From: SG8-40 sp035528435
Lineage (GTDB): Bacteria; Pseudomonadota; Gammaproteobacteria; Burkholderiales; Eutrophovitaceae
Reading direction: 5' to 3'
DNA: 29,770 nucleotides
Assembly (NCBI GenBank): GCA_035528435.1
Contig: DATKYN010000178.1
Coordinates: 1 to 29,770, forward strand
Every line of letters starts with the position of its first letter. Positions within the stretch are counted from its first letter, which is position 1. Under the pieces are notes generated by a model that saw only the letters and a list, made by a program, of their open reading frames with translations, ran no database searches and was not told the origin of the DNA. The translations under genes were made by a program, and so were the position numbers. Below, in pieces: positions 7,282-14,786 of the stretch.

Positions 7282-8565
7282 ATGGCATCCATGTCTGACA
7301 AGCCGGGTGGTGAGAAACTCCTGTATTGCTCTTTCTGCGGTAAGAGCCAGCACGAGGTCCGTAAGCTGATTGCGGGTCCGTCGGTGTTCATCTGCGACGA
7401 ATGTATTGAGCTGTGTAACGACATCATTCGCGAAGAAAGCCAGGTCGACATTTCGGGGAAAGGGGCAAAGTCCGATCTGCCCGTGCCTCACGAGATTCGC
7501 GAAATTCTCGATCAGTATGTGATTGGTCAGGGAACCGCCAAGCGGATCCTGTCGGTCGCGGTGTACAACCACTACAAGCGGCTCAAAATCGGGCAGAAGA
7601 AAGACGATATTGAGCTGTCCAAATCCAACATTTTGCTCATCGGGCCGACCGGGTCCGGCAAGACGCTTCTTGCCCAGACGTTAGCCCGTCTTCTGAACGT
7701 CCCCTTCGTGATGGCTGATGCGACGACACTGACCGAGGCCGGTTACGTTGGAGAGGACGTCGAGAACATCATTCAGAAGCTGCTGCAGAAATGCGATTAC
7801 GACATTGAAAAAGCCCAAAGAGGCATTGTATATATTGATGAAATCGACAAAGTCTCGCGCAAGTCTGACAACCCCTCGATTACCCGTGATGTGTCCGGGG
7901 AAGGCGTTCAGCAAGCGCTGCTCAAGCTGATCGAAGGCACAATCGCCTCGGTGCCCCCGCAGGGCGGGCGCAAGCATCCGAATCAGGAGTTCGTGCAGGT
8001 CGATACCACCAACATCCTGTTTGTCTGCGGCGGTGCATTTGACGGGCTCGATAAGGTAATCCGGCAGCGTTCGGAAAAGAGTGGCATCGGTTTTGGTGCG
8101 GAAGTGCGTAGCAAGGACAACCCGAAGGATATTGGCGTGGTGTTGCGCGAGGTCGAGCCGGAAGATCTGATCAAGTACGGGTTGATCCCGGAATTCGTCG
8201 GACGCTTGCCGGTCGTTGCCACGCTTGATGAGTTGAATGAAGAAGCACTCATCGAAATCCTGACCCAACCCAAGAACGCGCTGCTAAAGCAATACAAGAA
8301 GATGTTCGCAATGGAGGGCGTTGAACTGGAAATGCGTCAGGAAGCGCTGCGTGCCATTTCAGGCAAGGCGCTTGCGCGCAAGACCGGAGCACGGGGCCTG
8401 CGCTCAATCATGGAGCATGCGTTGCTAGATGTCATGTATGACCTGCCGTCACTGGATAACGTCGAAAAAGTGGTGGTGGATGAAGGAATGATCAAAGGCG
8501 ATGCCAAGCCGATACTGATCTATTCCGACCGACCGAAAGTGGCTGGATCAGGCGGGGGGGCTTGA
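7282..8565 (+). CDS. clpX: ATP-dependent Clp protease ATP-binding subunit ClpX
   Basis: AAA+ unfoldase that recognises tagged substrates and feeds them to ClpP. It has 427 residues. The N-terminal zinc domain has Cys16, Cys19, Cys38 and Cys41. Walker A GPTGSGKT is at 121-128 and Walker B IVYIDE ends at Asp186-Glu187. The pore loop GYVGED and the ClpP-docking IGF loop (SGIGFGAEV) are both present, so it should work with the adjacent ClpP. An in-frame ATG at codon 4 (7291) matches the E. coli start better and may be the true one; neither has a good ribosome site. It ends in a glycine run next to a possible heat-shock promoter for lon. Confidence 0.98.
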   Translation: MASMSDKPGGEKLLYCSFCGKSQHEVRKLIAGPSVFICDECIELCNDIIREESQVDISGKGAKSDLPVPHEIREILDQYVIGQGTAKRILSVAVYNHYKRLKIGQKKDDIELSKSNILLIGPTGSGKTLLAQTLARLLNVPFVMADATTLTEAGYVGEDVENIIQKLLQKCDYDIEKAQRGIVYIDEIDKVSRKSDNPSITRDVSGEGVQQALLKLIEGTIASVPPQGGRKHPNQEFVQVDTTNILFVCGGAFDGLDKVIRQRSEKSGIGFGAEVRSKDNPKDIGVVLREVEPEDLIKYGLIPEFVGRLPVVATLDELNEEALIEILTQPKNALLKQYKKMFAMEGVELEMRQEALRAISGKALARKTGARGLRSIMEHALLDVMYDLPSLDNVEKVVVDEGMIKGDAKPILIYSDRPKVAGSGGGA

Positions 8566-8588
8566 ATTGCAGTTGATTGTTCCCAACC
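8561..8588 (+). promoter_or_regulatory. Possible sigma-32 (heat-shock) promoter for lon
   Basis: CTTGAA at 8561-8566, spanning the clpX stop codon, is a full match to the sigma-32 -35 core. After 14 bases comes TCCCAA (8581-8586), 4 of 6 matches to CCCCAT. Transcription from here would give a leader of about 30 bases before the lon ATG. In E. coli, lon is driven by a sigma-32 promoter, which makes the placement sensible, but the -10 match is imperfect. Confidence 0.45.
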
Positions 8589-8619
8589 TCCATAACTTGG
8601 CTTTTCTACCAGGTGCCCA

Positions 8620-11031
8620 ATGACCGAAATCTATGAATCCCACGAACCCGCTGTGACCTACCCGCTTCTCCCATTGAGGGATGTAGTGGTGTTTCCTCAC
8701 ATGGTGATCCCGTTGTTTGTTGGGCGGCCCAAATCGATCAAGGCCCTGGAAGTGGCCATGGAGGCTGGCAAGCACATCATGCTGGTCGCGCAAAAGTCTG
8801 CCGCCAAGGATGAACCCGAACCCGAAGACCTCTATCGTATTGGCAGTATTGCCAACATTTTGCAGATGCTCAAGTTGCCGGATGGCACTGTCAAAGTCCT
8901 GGTCGAAGGCGTACAGCGCGCCGAGATCGTTTCGATCACTGACGAGAAAAGCCATTACGTCAGCGAGACGATGTCTATTGCCTCGGACGACAACGACAAT
9001 AACGAAGTCGAGGCGATGCGGCGTGCCATGCTCTCGCAGTTCGACCAGTACGTGAAGTTGAACAAGAAGATCCCGCCTGAAATATTAACGTCGTTGTCCG
9101 GAATTGATGAAGCAGGCCGGCTTGCGGACACGGTCGCAGCTCACTTGCCTCTCAAGCTCGAGCAAAAGCAGGACGTCCTTGAAATGTTCGGTGTCAAGAA
9201 GCGGCTCGAACATCTCCTCTCGCTGCTTGAGGCGGAACTGGACATCATGCAGGTTGAGCGCAGAATTCGTGGCCGTGTGAAGCGCCAGATGGAGAAGAGC
9301 CAGCGCGAGTACTACCTGAACGAACAGGTAAAGGCGATCCAGAAAGAACTCGGCGACATGGAAGACGGCGCGGACCTTGAGGAGATGGAAAAGCGCATCA
9401 AGGCTGCGCACATGCCCAAGGAAGCGCGTCAAAAGGCTGAAAGCGAGTTGAAGAAGCTGCGTTTGATGTCGCCAATGTCGGCCGAAGCGACGGTCGTTCG
9501 CAGCTTTATCGATACGCTTGTTGGCTTGCCGTGGAAGAAGAAAAGCAAAGTCCGGGCGGATCTGCAGTCCGCTGAAGAAGTACTCGATGCAGACCATTAC
9601 GGGTTGGAAAAGGTCAAGGAGCGTATTGTCGAGTATTTGGCTGTACAGCAGCGCGTCGACAAGTTGAAAGCGCCTATCCTGTGTCTCGTTGGCCCACCAG
9701 GTGTCGGCAAGACCTCGCTTGGTCAGTCAATCGCGCGCGCGACCAATCGCAAATTTGCACGTATGTCGCTAGGCGGCGTTCGGGATGAATCCGAAATCCG
9801 CGGACACCGGCGAACCTATATCGGGTCCATGCCAGGCAAGATTTTGCAGAACATGACCAAGGTTGGTGTGCGTAACCCGCTGTTTCTGTTGGATGAAGTA
9901 GACAAGATGGGTATGGATTTCCGTGGTGATCCATCTTCTGCGCTGCTCGAAGTGCTTGATCCCGAGCAGAACGACAAGTTTGTCGACCACTACGTCGAGG
10001 TCGAGTACGACTTGTCCGATGTCATGTTCGTCGCAACTGCGAACACGATGAACATTCCGGCGCCCCTGCTTGATCGAATGGAAGTCATTCGCCTGTCCGG
10101 TTACACGGAAGAGGAAAAGGTCAACATCGCCATGCGGTATTTGTTGCCCAAGCAAATGCAGAACAACGGCCTCAAGGAAGACGAGCTCGTAGTATCCGAA
10201 GCTGCAGTGCGCGATATCGTGCGTTACTACACGCGCGAGGCGGGTGTGCGATCGTTGGAACGGGAAATTTCGAAAATTTGTCGGAAGGTTGTCAAATCGC
10301 TGGTCGTCAAGAAGCGCGATACACGCGTATCTGTTTCGACCCGCAGCCTCGACAAGTATCTTGGTGTGCGCCGGTATACCTATGGCATTGCGGAACTAGC
10401 CAATCAGGTAGGACAGGTAACGGGGCTTGCCTGGACGGAAGTTGGCGGTGAGCTGCTCACCATAGAAGCCATCGTCATGCCGGGCAAGGGCACGATTCAG
10501 CGGACCGGATCGCTTGGCGATGTGATGAAAGAATCAGTTGAAGCCGCGCGTTCGGTGGTGCGGGCCAGGGCCGGAAAGCTGGGCATCAAGGACGACGCCT
10601 TCGAGAAAAGAGATATTCACGTCCACGTACCTGAGGGCGCTACTCCGAAAGATGGGCCTTCAGCCGGTATTGCAATGACGACGGCACTGGTATCTGCTTT
10701 GACAGGGATTCCGGTGCGGGCTGACGTGGCAATGACCGGGGAAATCACGCTGCGTGGAGAAGTGCTGGCAATTGGCGGGTTGAAGGAGAAATTGCTCGCG
10801 GCGCATCGTGGCGGAATCAAGACAGTGCTCATTCCTGAGGAAAACACCAAGGATCTGGTAGAGATTCCGGATAACATCAAGAATCGTCTCGACATTCATC
10901 CCGTAAAGTGGATTGACCAGGTACTCGAAATGGCCCTGGAAAGGCATCCGGAGCCTCTGGAGGATGAGGATGCAGTTGCGATCCCGGCGATTGAACCAAC
11001 TCCCGAGGCCACCAGCCAGATCAAACACTGA
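8620..11031 (+). CDS. lon: ATP-dependent Lon protease
   Basis: Homohexameric cytoplasmic AAA+ protease that degrades damaged and regulatory proteins. It has 803 residues, slightly longer than the 784 of E. coli. An N-terminal substrate-binding domain (TYPLLPLRDVVVFPHMVIP) is followed by a coiled coil, the AAA+ module with Walker A GPPGVGKT at 358-365 and Walker B LFLLDEVDK, and the C-terminal peptidase with Ser681 (PKDGPSAG) and Lys724 (GGLKEKLLAAHRGG), the Ser-Lys dyad equivalent to E. coli S679/K722. The extra length is mostly an acidic C-terminal tail. It is followed by an intrinsic terminator that separates it from hupB. Confidence 0.98.
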   Translation: MTEIYESHEPAVTYPLLPLRDVVVFPHMVIPLFVGRPKSIKALEVAMEAGKHIMLVAQKSAAKDEPEPEDLYRIGSIANILQMLKLPDGTVKVLVEGVQRAEIVSITDEKSHYVSETMSIASDDNDNNEVEAMRRAMLSQFDQYVKLNKKIPPEILTSLSGIDEAGRLADTVAAHLPLKLEQKQDVLEMFGVKKRLEHLLSLLEAELDIMQVERRIRGRVKRQMEKSQREYYLNEQVKAIQKELGDMEDGADLEEMEKRIKAAHMPKEARQKAESELKKLRLMSPMSAEATVVRSFIDTLVGLPWKKKSKVRADLQSAEEVLDADHYGLEKVKERIVEYLAVQQRVDKLKAPILCLVGPPGVGKTSLGQSIARATNRKFARMSLGGVRDESEIRGHRRTYIGSMPGKILQNMTKVGVRNPLFLLDEVDKMGMDFRGDPSSALLEVLDPEQNDKFVDHYVEVEYDLSDVMFVATANTMNIPAPLLDRMEVIRLSGYTEEEKVNIAMRYLLPKQMQNNGLKEDELVVSEAAVRDIVRYYTREAGVRSLEREISKICRKVVKSLVVKKRDTRVSVSTRSLDKYLGVRRYTYGIAELANQVGQVTGLAWTEVGGELLTIEAIVMPGKGTIQRTGSLGDVMKESVEAARSVVRARAGKLGIKDDAFEKRDIHVHVPEGATPKDGPSAGIAMTTALVSALTGIPVRADVAMTGEITLRGEVLAIGGLKEKLLAAHRGGIKTVLIPEENTKDLVEIPDNIKNRLDIHPVKWIDQVLEMALERHPEPLEDEDAVAIPAIEPTPEATSQIKH

Positions 11032-11063
11032 CATACCCTACCAAGGCAGTATATGATTACAGG

Positions 11064-11089
11064 GGCAGCGCTTCGGCGCTGCCTTTTGT
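11064..11089 (+). terminator. Intrinsic terminator after lon
   Basis: GGCAGCGC (11064-11071), the stable tetraloop TTCG and GCGCTGCC (11076-11083) form a perfect 8-bp stem followed by TTTTGTTT. It lies 33 bases after the lon stop and ends the tig-clpP-clpX-lon block. Confidence 0.88.
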
Positions 11090-11106
11090 TTCGCCCGCAG
11101 CTTTGC

Positions 11107-11136
11107 TTGACACTGCGAATTCTGAATTGTTATATA
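11107..11136 (+). promoter_or_regulatory. Sigma-70 promoter of hupB
   Basis: A perfect -35 TTGACA (11107-11112) is followed after 17 or 18 bases by TTATAT/TATATA (11130-11136). It sits just after the lon terminator and predicts a start near 11143, leaving a leader of about 95 bases before hupB. Confidence 0.75.
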
Positions 11137-11144
11137 ACCACTCG

Positions 11145-11178
11145 TTCGAGGGAAAAAATAACTTGAATGCCCTCCGAA
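11145..11178 (+). other. Imperfect hairpin in the hupB leader
   Basis: TTCGAGGG (11145-11152) can pair with CCCT-C-CGAA (11170-11178, one bulged C) around an A-rich loop. It lies at the predicted 5' end of the hupB transcript and is followed by two T-runs in a pyrimidine-rich leader. It could protect the mRNA or modulate translation; the T-runs are too far from the stem for an ordinary terminator. Confidence 0.35.
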
Positions 11179-11237
11179 TCGAACTTGCCAATTTTTCCTT
11201 TTTTCTCCCGCTAACGTCATAACGAAAGGGGACCCGC

Positions 11238-11510
11238 GTGAACAAATCTGAATTGATCGAGTCTATTGCGCAGGCAGCTGACATTTCCAAGGCCGCTGCA
11301 GAGCGCGCGCTCGACGGTACCGTTGCAGCAATCACTTCATCTCTCAAGCAGGGTGGCATGGTCACTCTGGTGGGCTTTGGCACTTTCTATGTAGGTGATC
11401 GCGCTGCACGCAGCGGCCGTAATCCGCGTACCGGTGCCACCATCGAAATCAAGGCCTCGAGAGTGCCGAAGTTTCGCGCTGGCAAAGCGTTAAAGGATGC
11501 AGTAAACTAG
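11238..11510 (+). CDS. hupB: DNA-binding protein HU-beta
   Basis: Nucleoid-associated histone-like protein of 90 residues that bends DNA as a dimer. The beta-arm signature GFGTFYVGDRAARSGRNPRT and the C-terminal KASRVPKFRAGKALKDAVN are diagnostic. The start is GTG at 11238, preceded by AAAGGGG with suitable spacing. It follows lon, as in many gammaproteobacteria, but here has its own promoter after a terminator. Confidence 0.97.
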   Translation: MNKSELIESIAQAADISKAAAERALDGTVAAITSSLKQGGMVTLVGFGTFYVGDRAARSGRNPRTGATIEIKASRVPKFRAGKALKDAVN

Positions 11511-11606
11511 CGCGCTTTCCGATTTTGGGGGTACCAGGCGGCCCCGGGAAGCGGAAACGGGTTGTCCGCGTGACAGTCGCGTAGGGCACCTCCCGAAAGC
11601 GCCACC

Positions 11607-11682
11607 GGGTGCTTAGCTCAGTTGGTAGAGCGTCGCCCTTACAAGGCGAATGTCGGGAGTTCGAGCCTCTCAGCACCCACCA
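11607..11682 (+). tRNA. tRNA-Val (anticodon UAC)
   Basis: A 76-base cloverleaf: acceptor GGGTGCT/AGCACCC, D arm with AGCTCAGTTGGTAGAGC, anticodon stem TCGCC/GGCGA with loop CTTACAA (TAC), T arm GGGAG-TTCGAGC-CTCTC with one G-T pair, and an encoded CCA. It lies 9 bases before tRNA-Asp, probably in one transcript. Confidence 0.97.
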
Positions 11683-11691
11683 AAGTATTCA

Positions 11692-11768
11692 GGAGTGGTA
11701 GTTCAGTTGGTTAGAATACCGGCCTGTCACGCCGGGGGTCGCGGGTTCGAGTCCCGTCCACTCCGCCA
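11692..11768 (+). tRNA. tRNA-Asp (anticodon GUC)
   Basis: A 77-base cloverleaf: acceptor GGAGTGG/CCACTCC, anticodon loop CTGTCAC (GTC) in a CCGGC/GCCGG stem, T arm GCGGG-TTCGAGT-CCCGT with a terminal G-T pair, discriminator G and encoded CCA. A strong terminator follows 7 bases later. Confidence 0.97.
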
Positions 11769-11775
11769 GACCCAG

Positions 11776-11803
11776 AAAAGGCGAACGAGAGTTCGCCTTT
11801 TTT
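11776..11803 (+). terminator. Intrinsic terminator of the tRNA-Val/tRNA-Asp unit
   Basis: AAAAGGCGAAC (11776-11786), loop GAGA and GTTCGCCTTTT (11791-11801) form an 11-bp stem running into TTTTTT. The A-run on the 5' side means it may also act on the opposite strand. Confidence 0.92.
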
Positions 11804-11852
11804 ATTGTTGCTCCGTCACTGCCGGAAGAGCTAATTTCGATTGGGTGAAACG

Positions 11853-13766
11853 ATGTTCGATTTGGTAACCAAAAACAGGCTTCTCGTTTATATCGTCCTC
11901 GGGTTGATCATTCTTACCTTCGCGTTTTTCGGGGTGGATTCGTATTTCCAGGGCGCTGGTCAGGTAAACGAGGTTGCAACAATCGGTGATGCTCCGGTTA
12001 CTGTGCAGGAATTCGGCCAGAGCCTGCGGCAGGCCCAGGACCTGGTTCGCCAACAGGCTCAGCAGCAAAATGCCCAGCAAATGAACGCCTATCTGAACTC
12101 CCCGGAGTTCCGGCGTGCCGTGTTGGATGATTTGATCCAGCGCCGTTTGTTACTCGGATATGCCGGCATGGCCGGCATGTCGGTATCGGTTGATGAGCTT
12201 CGTAATGAGATTATGGGTGTGCAGGCTTTCTATGGCGAAGATGGCGTCTTCTCTGTTGAGCGCTACGAGCAGTTACTGCGTGCACAGAACATGACACCCG
12301 CCGGATTCGAGAGCCAGATTGAGCAGGATATTTTGCTCTCACGAATTCGTGAGTCGGTAGCCGGGTCCGCTTTCATACCCGAGAGCGTTGTGGATCGACT
12401 GGTGCGCTTACGAGGGCAGGAACGCGAAGTCAGCCAGTTGCTGATTTCGCCGGTAGATTTTCGCGACAAAATCGAAGTCACCGAGGAGGACGCCCGCAAG
12501 TATTTCGAAGAAAACACGTCGTTGTTCCGCATCCCTGAGCGGGCCAAGATTGAGTATCTGGTATTGACCCCGGAAATCGCAGCGGCAACCGTCGAGGTTT
12601 CCGAAGACGAGCTCAAGCGTGTATACGAAGAGAGGATTTCGGAGTTCCAGAGTGCTGAAGAGCGTCGCGCAAGCCATATTCTGATAGCGGTGGGTGCTGA
12701 CGCGAGTGAAGAGGACCAGGCAGCGGCCAAGGCCAAGGCAGATGAACTCTATCAAGAGTTGCAGGCGTCGCCAGAACAGTTCGGAGAATTGGCCCGCACG
12801 CATTCGCAAGATCCGGGCTCGGCTGAACAAGGTGGAGATCTCGGGTATTTCCAGCGCGGCTTTATGGTCGCTGAATTTGAGAACGCGGCATTCTCCCTGA
12901 AGCCAGGAGAGATCAGCGCTCCAGTCCGTACTCAGTACGGTTACCACATCATACGCATTGACGAAGTCAAGCCGATCGAAACCACACCGTTCGCAAAGGT
13001 TAGGGATCAACTGCTCAAGGAACTTCGTGAGAACCGGGTGCAGGACGCTTATCTACAGGCGGCACAAACTTTCAGTGATATGGTTTACACGGAGTACGAC
13101 AGCCTCAAGCCAACCGCGGAATCGCTCGGTCTTACGGTTCAGGCGAGTGACTGGATCAGCCCCTCTGGTGGCGGAATGAATCCTCTGTTAAACAACCCGG
13201 AACTGCTGGAAGCCGTGTTCTCTGGCGAGTCCCTCGAGGAAAAGCGCAACACGCAGGCGATTGAGGTTCAACCGAACACGATGTTGTCGGCACGCGTGGT
13301 AGAGCATGCTCCTCCAGCCGATGTGCCGTTCGAGGACGTCTCCAGAGACATTATCGATTTTCTCAAAACCGAACGTGCAGTCGAGATGGCGAAGCAAGAG
13401 GGTGAGGCCACCCTTGAGAAACTGACCAGCGGTGATCGTCTCGAGAATCTGAAATGGTCCAAGCCGGGTGTTGTGACCCTGCAACAGCGCCAGGGCCTGC
13501 ATCCGGAGGGTGTTCGTGCTGTATTCAGCGCCAACGCGAAAGAATTGCCTGCTTACACGGGTGTCAGTGTCGATGACGGACGTTACGTTATCTACCGTAT
13601 CAGCACCGTGCGCGATGTCGAGTCTGTTTCGCCGGATGACGTGCAAACGGCGAGTCGACAGCTGTCACAAATGGTCGAGCAAGAGCAGTTCAACGCCTTC
13701 GTCGGCCGCTTGCGCGAACGCTCGGACGTCAAGGTCAACGAAGCCGCGATTAATCCCGACCAATAG
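11853..13766 (+). CDS. ppiD: Periplasmic folding chaperone PpiD (SurA/parvulin-like, membrane-anchored)
   Basis: Inner-membrane-anchored chaperone that meets proteins leaving the Sec translocon. It has 637 residues. A short cytoplasmic N-terminus is followed by one transmembrane segment at about 9-27 (RLLVYIVLGLIILTFAFFGV), a SurA-like helical region, a parvulin domain at about 271-368 (RRASHILIAVG to GYHIIRIDEV) and a C-terminal chaperone region. I start at the ATG at 11853; a TTG four codons upstream is possible, but MFDLVTKN fits the short N-terminus of the family. It follows the tRNA terminator, so it needs its own promoter, which I could not identify. Confidence 0.95.
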   Translation: MFDLVTKNRLLVYIVLGLIILTFAFFGVDSYFQGAGQVNEVATIGDAPVTVQEFGQSLRQAQDLVRQQAQQQNAQQMNAYLNSPEFRRAVLDDLIQRRLLLGYAGMAGMSVSVDELRNEIMGVQAFYGEDGVFSVERYEQLLRAQNMTPAGFESQIEQDILLSRIRESVAGSAFIPESVVDRLVRLRGQEREVSQLLISPVDFRDKIEVTEEDARKYFEENTSLFRIPERAKIEYLVLTPEIAAATVEVSEDELKRVYEERISEFQSAEERRASHILIAVGADASEEDQAAAKAKADELYQELQASPEQFGELARTHSQDPGSAEQGGDLGYFQRGFMVAEFENAAFSLKPGEISAPVRTQYGYHIIRIDEVKPIETTPFAKVRDQLLKELRENRVQDAYLQAAQTFSDMVYTEYDSLKPTAESLGLTVQASDWISPSGGGMNPLLNNPELLEAVFSGESLEEKRNTQAIEVQPNTMLSARVVEHAPPADVPFEDVSRDIIDFLKTERAVEMAKQEGEATLEKLTSGDRLENLKWSKPGVVTLQQRQGLHPEGVRAVFSANAKELPAYTGVSVDDGRYVIYRISTVRDVESVSPDDVQTASRQLSQMVEQEQFNAFVGRLRERSDVKVNEAAINPDQ

Positions 13767-13847
13767 TATTTAACAGGAGCAGGGGGCCGGGTATTTCACC
13801 CGGGCGCACGCGCTCCCGCGTTCGTCGTGGTTGGCAGGTTCCGCATA

Positions 13848-13883
13848 GAGCAAGGCAAACACCGTTTTTGGGCCACCTTGCTC
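13848..13883. repeat. Inverted repeat between convergent ppiD and fabI
   Basis: GAGCAAGG (13848-13855) and CCTTGCTC (13876-13883) form a perfect 8-bp stem around a 20-base loop, in the 126-base gap between the two stop codons. A second stem, CCGGGT/ACCCGG, lies at 13787-13803. Neither has a following U-tract on either strand, so they are poor intrinsic terminators, but their place suggests 3' end protection or weak termination. Confidence 0.45.
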
Positions 13884-13892
13884 CCGACGGTC

Positions 13893-14684
13893 TCAGTCTT
13901 CGAATGGGGCCGCCCCCGCAATGTTGAAGCCAGCATCAACATAAGTGATTTCGCCGGTTACTCCGCTTGCAAGTTCACTGAGTAGGAAAGCGGCGACGTT
14001 GCCCACTTCATCTGTAGTGACGTTCCGCCGCAGTGGCGAGAGTTTCTCGCTGAAAGCGAGTAGCTTTCCGAAGTTGCCGATGCCGGCGGCCGCGAGTGTC
14101 TTGATCGGCCCCGCTGAAATGGCGTTGATGCGGATGCCGCGCGGCCCCAGGCTTTGCGACAGATAACGCACGTTGGCTTCGAGACTCGCTTTCGCGGGGC
14201 CCATCACGTTATAGCTGGGAAATGCGCGTTCGGCGCCGAGGTAGGTCATGGTGACCAGACTGGCCCGCCGGCCCTCCATCATCGGCAGGGCTGCCTTGGC
14301 GAGTGCGGCGAGGCTGTACGCACTAATATCATGTGCGATACGGAATGCCTCACGGCTGACAGAATCGAGATAATCACCGGCTAGCGCTTCACGTGGAGCA
14401 AAGGCAATCGAGTGCACCAGTCCGTCCAGGCCATCCCATTTCTTGTTCAGATCAGAGAACAGGGTATCAATTTCCTCATCGCTCGATACATCACACGGCA
14501 GGACCAGATCGGATTCGAAATCGGATGCGAGCTGGACCACACGATCCTTTATTTTGTCGCCGCCGGCATAGCTGAAAGCCAGTTCGGCCCCTTCGCGCTT
14601 GGCCGCCTTCGCAATGCCGTAGGCGATTGAGCGGTTACTGAGCAGACCCGTGACAAGAATTTTCTTGTTATCGAGAAATCCCAT
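13893..14684 (-). CDS. fabI: Enoyl-[acyl-carrier-protein] reductase (NADH) FabI
   Basis: Catalyses the last reduction of each fatty acid elongation cycle in the cytoplasm. It has 263 residues. The divergent SDR cofactor region GLLSNRSIAYGIA and the FabI active site Tyr148, Tyr158 and Lys165 (Y-x6-K in SYNVMGPAK) are present. I start at ATG 14684, preceded by a ribosome site embedded in a run of eight G; the reading frame stays open upstream to 15014, but that part overlaps the opposite gene and the promoter. The residue matching E. coli Gly93 is Ala94 (HSIAFAP). The gene is convergent with ppiD and divergent from the ABC importer. Confidence 0.97.
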   Translation of the reverse strand: MGFLDNKKILVTGLLSNRSIAYGIAKAAKREGAELAFSYAGGDKIKDRVVQLASDFESDLVLPCDVSSDEEIDTLFSDLNKKWDGLDGLVHSIAFAPREALAGDYLDSVSREAFRIAHDISAYSLAALAKAALPMMEGRRASLVTMTYLGAERAFPSYNVMGPAKASLEANVRYLSQSLGPRGIRINAISAGPIKTLAAAGIGNFGKLLAFSEKLSPLRRNVTTDEVGNVAAFLLSELASGVTGEITYVDAGFNIAGAAPFED

Positions 14685-14711
14685 GATTCCCCCCCCTGAT
14701 TGAAAGCGCGA

Positions 14712-14717
14712 ATTATA
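14712..14717 (-). promoter_or_regulatory. -10 element of the fabI promoter
   Basis: A perfect TATAAT on the minus strand lies 27 bases before the fabI ATG. No clear -35 hexamer is found 16-18 bases upstream, so an activator or a weak -35 may be involved. The predicted leader is about 20 bases. Confidence 0.6.
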
Positions 14718-14786
14718 GCGAATGACGCAGGATAATCCGTTGCCCACACCCCGGGATGGTGCCGCAACCGGGTTAGACTTGGGCGC

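Noticed and set aside
11841..11852. TTG start four codons upstream of the ppiD ATG
   Set aside because: The ATG gives the usual short N-terminus before the membrane helix; nothing favours the TTG.
14393..14416. Ala94 of FabI in the position of E. coli Gly93, where substitutions give triclosan resistance
   Set aside because: Ala is natural in other FabI proteins, including the triclosan-sensitive enzyme of Staphylococcus aureus, so resistance cannot be inferred.
14689..14696. Run of eight C (G on the coding strand) before fabI
   Set aside because: It is in the ribosome-site region, not the coding frame, so it is not a frameshift; it could affect initiation but nothing shows phase variation.
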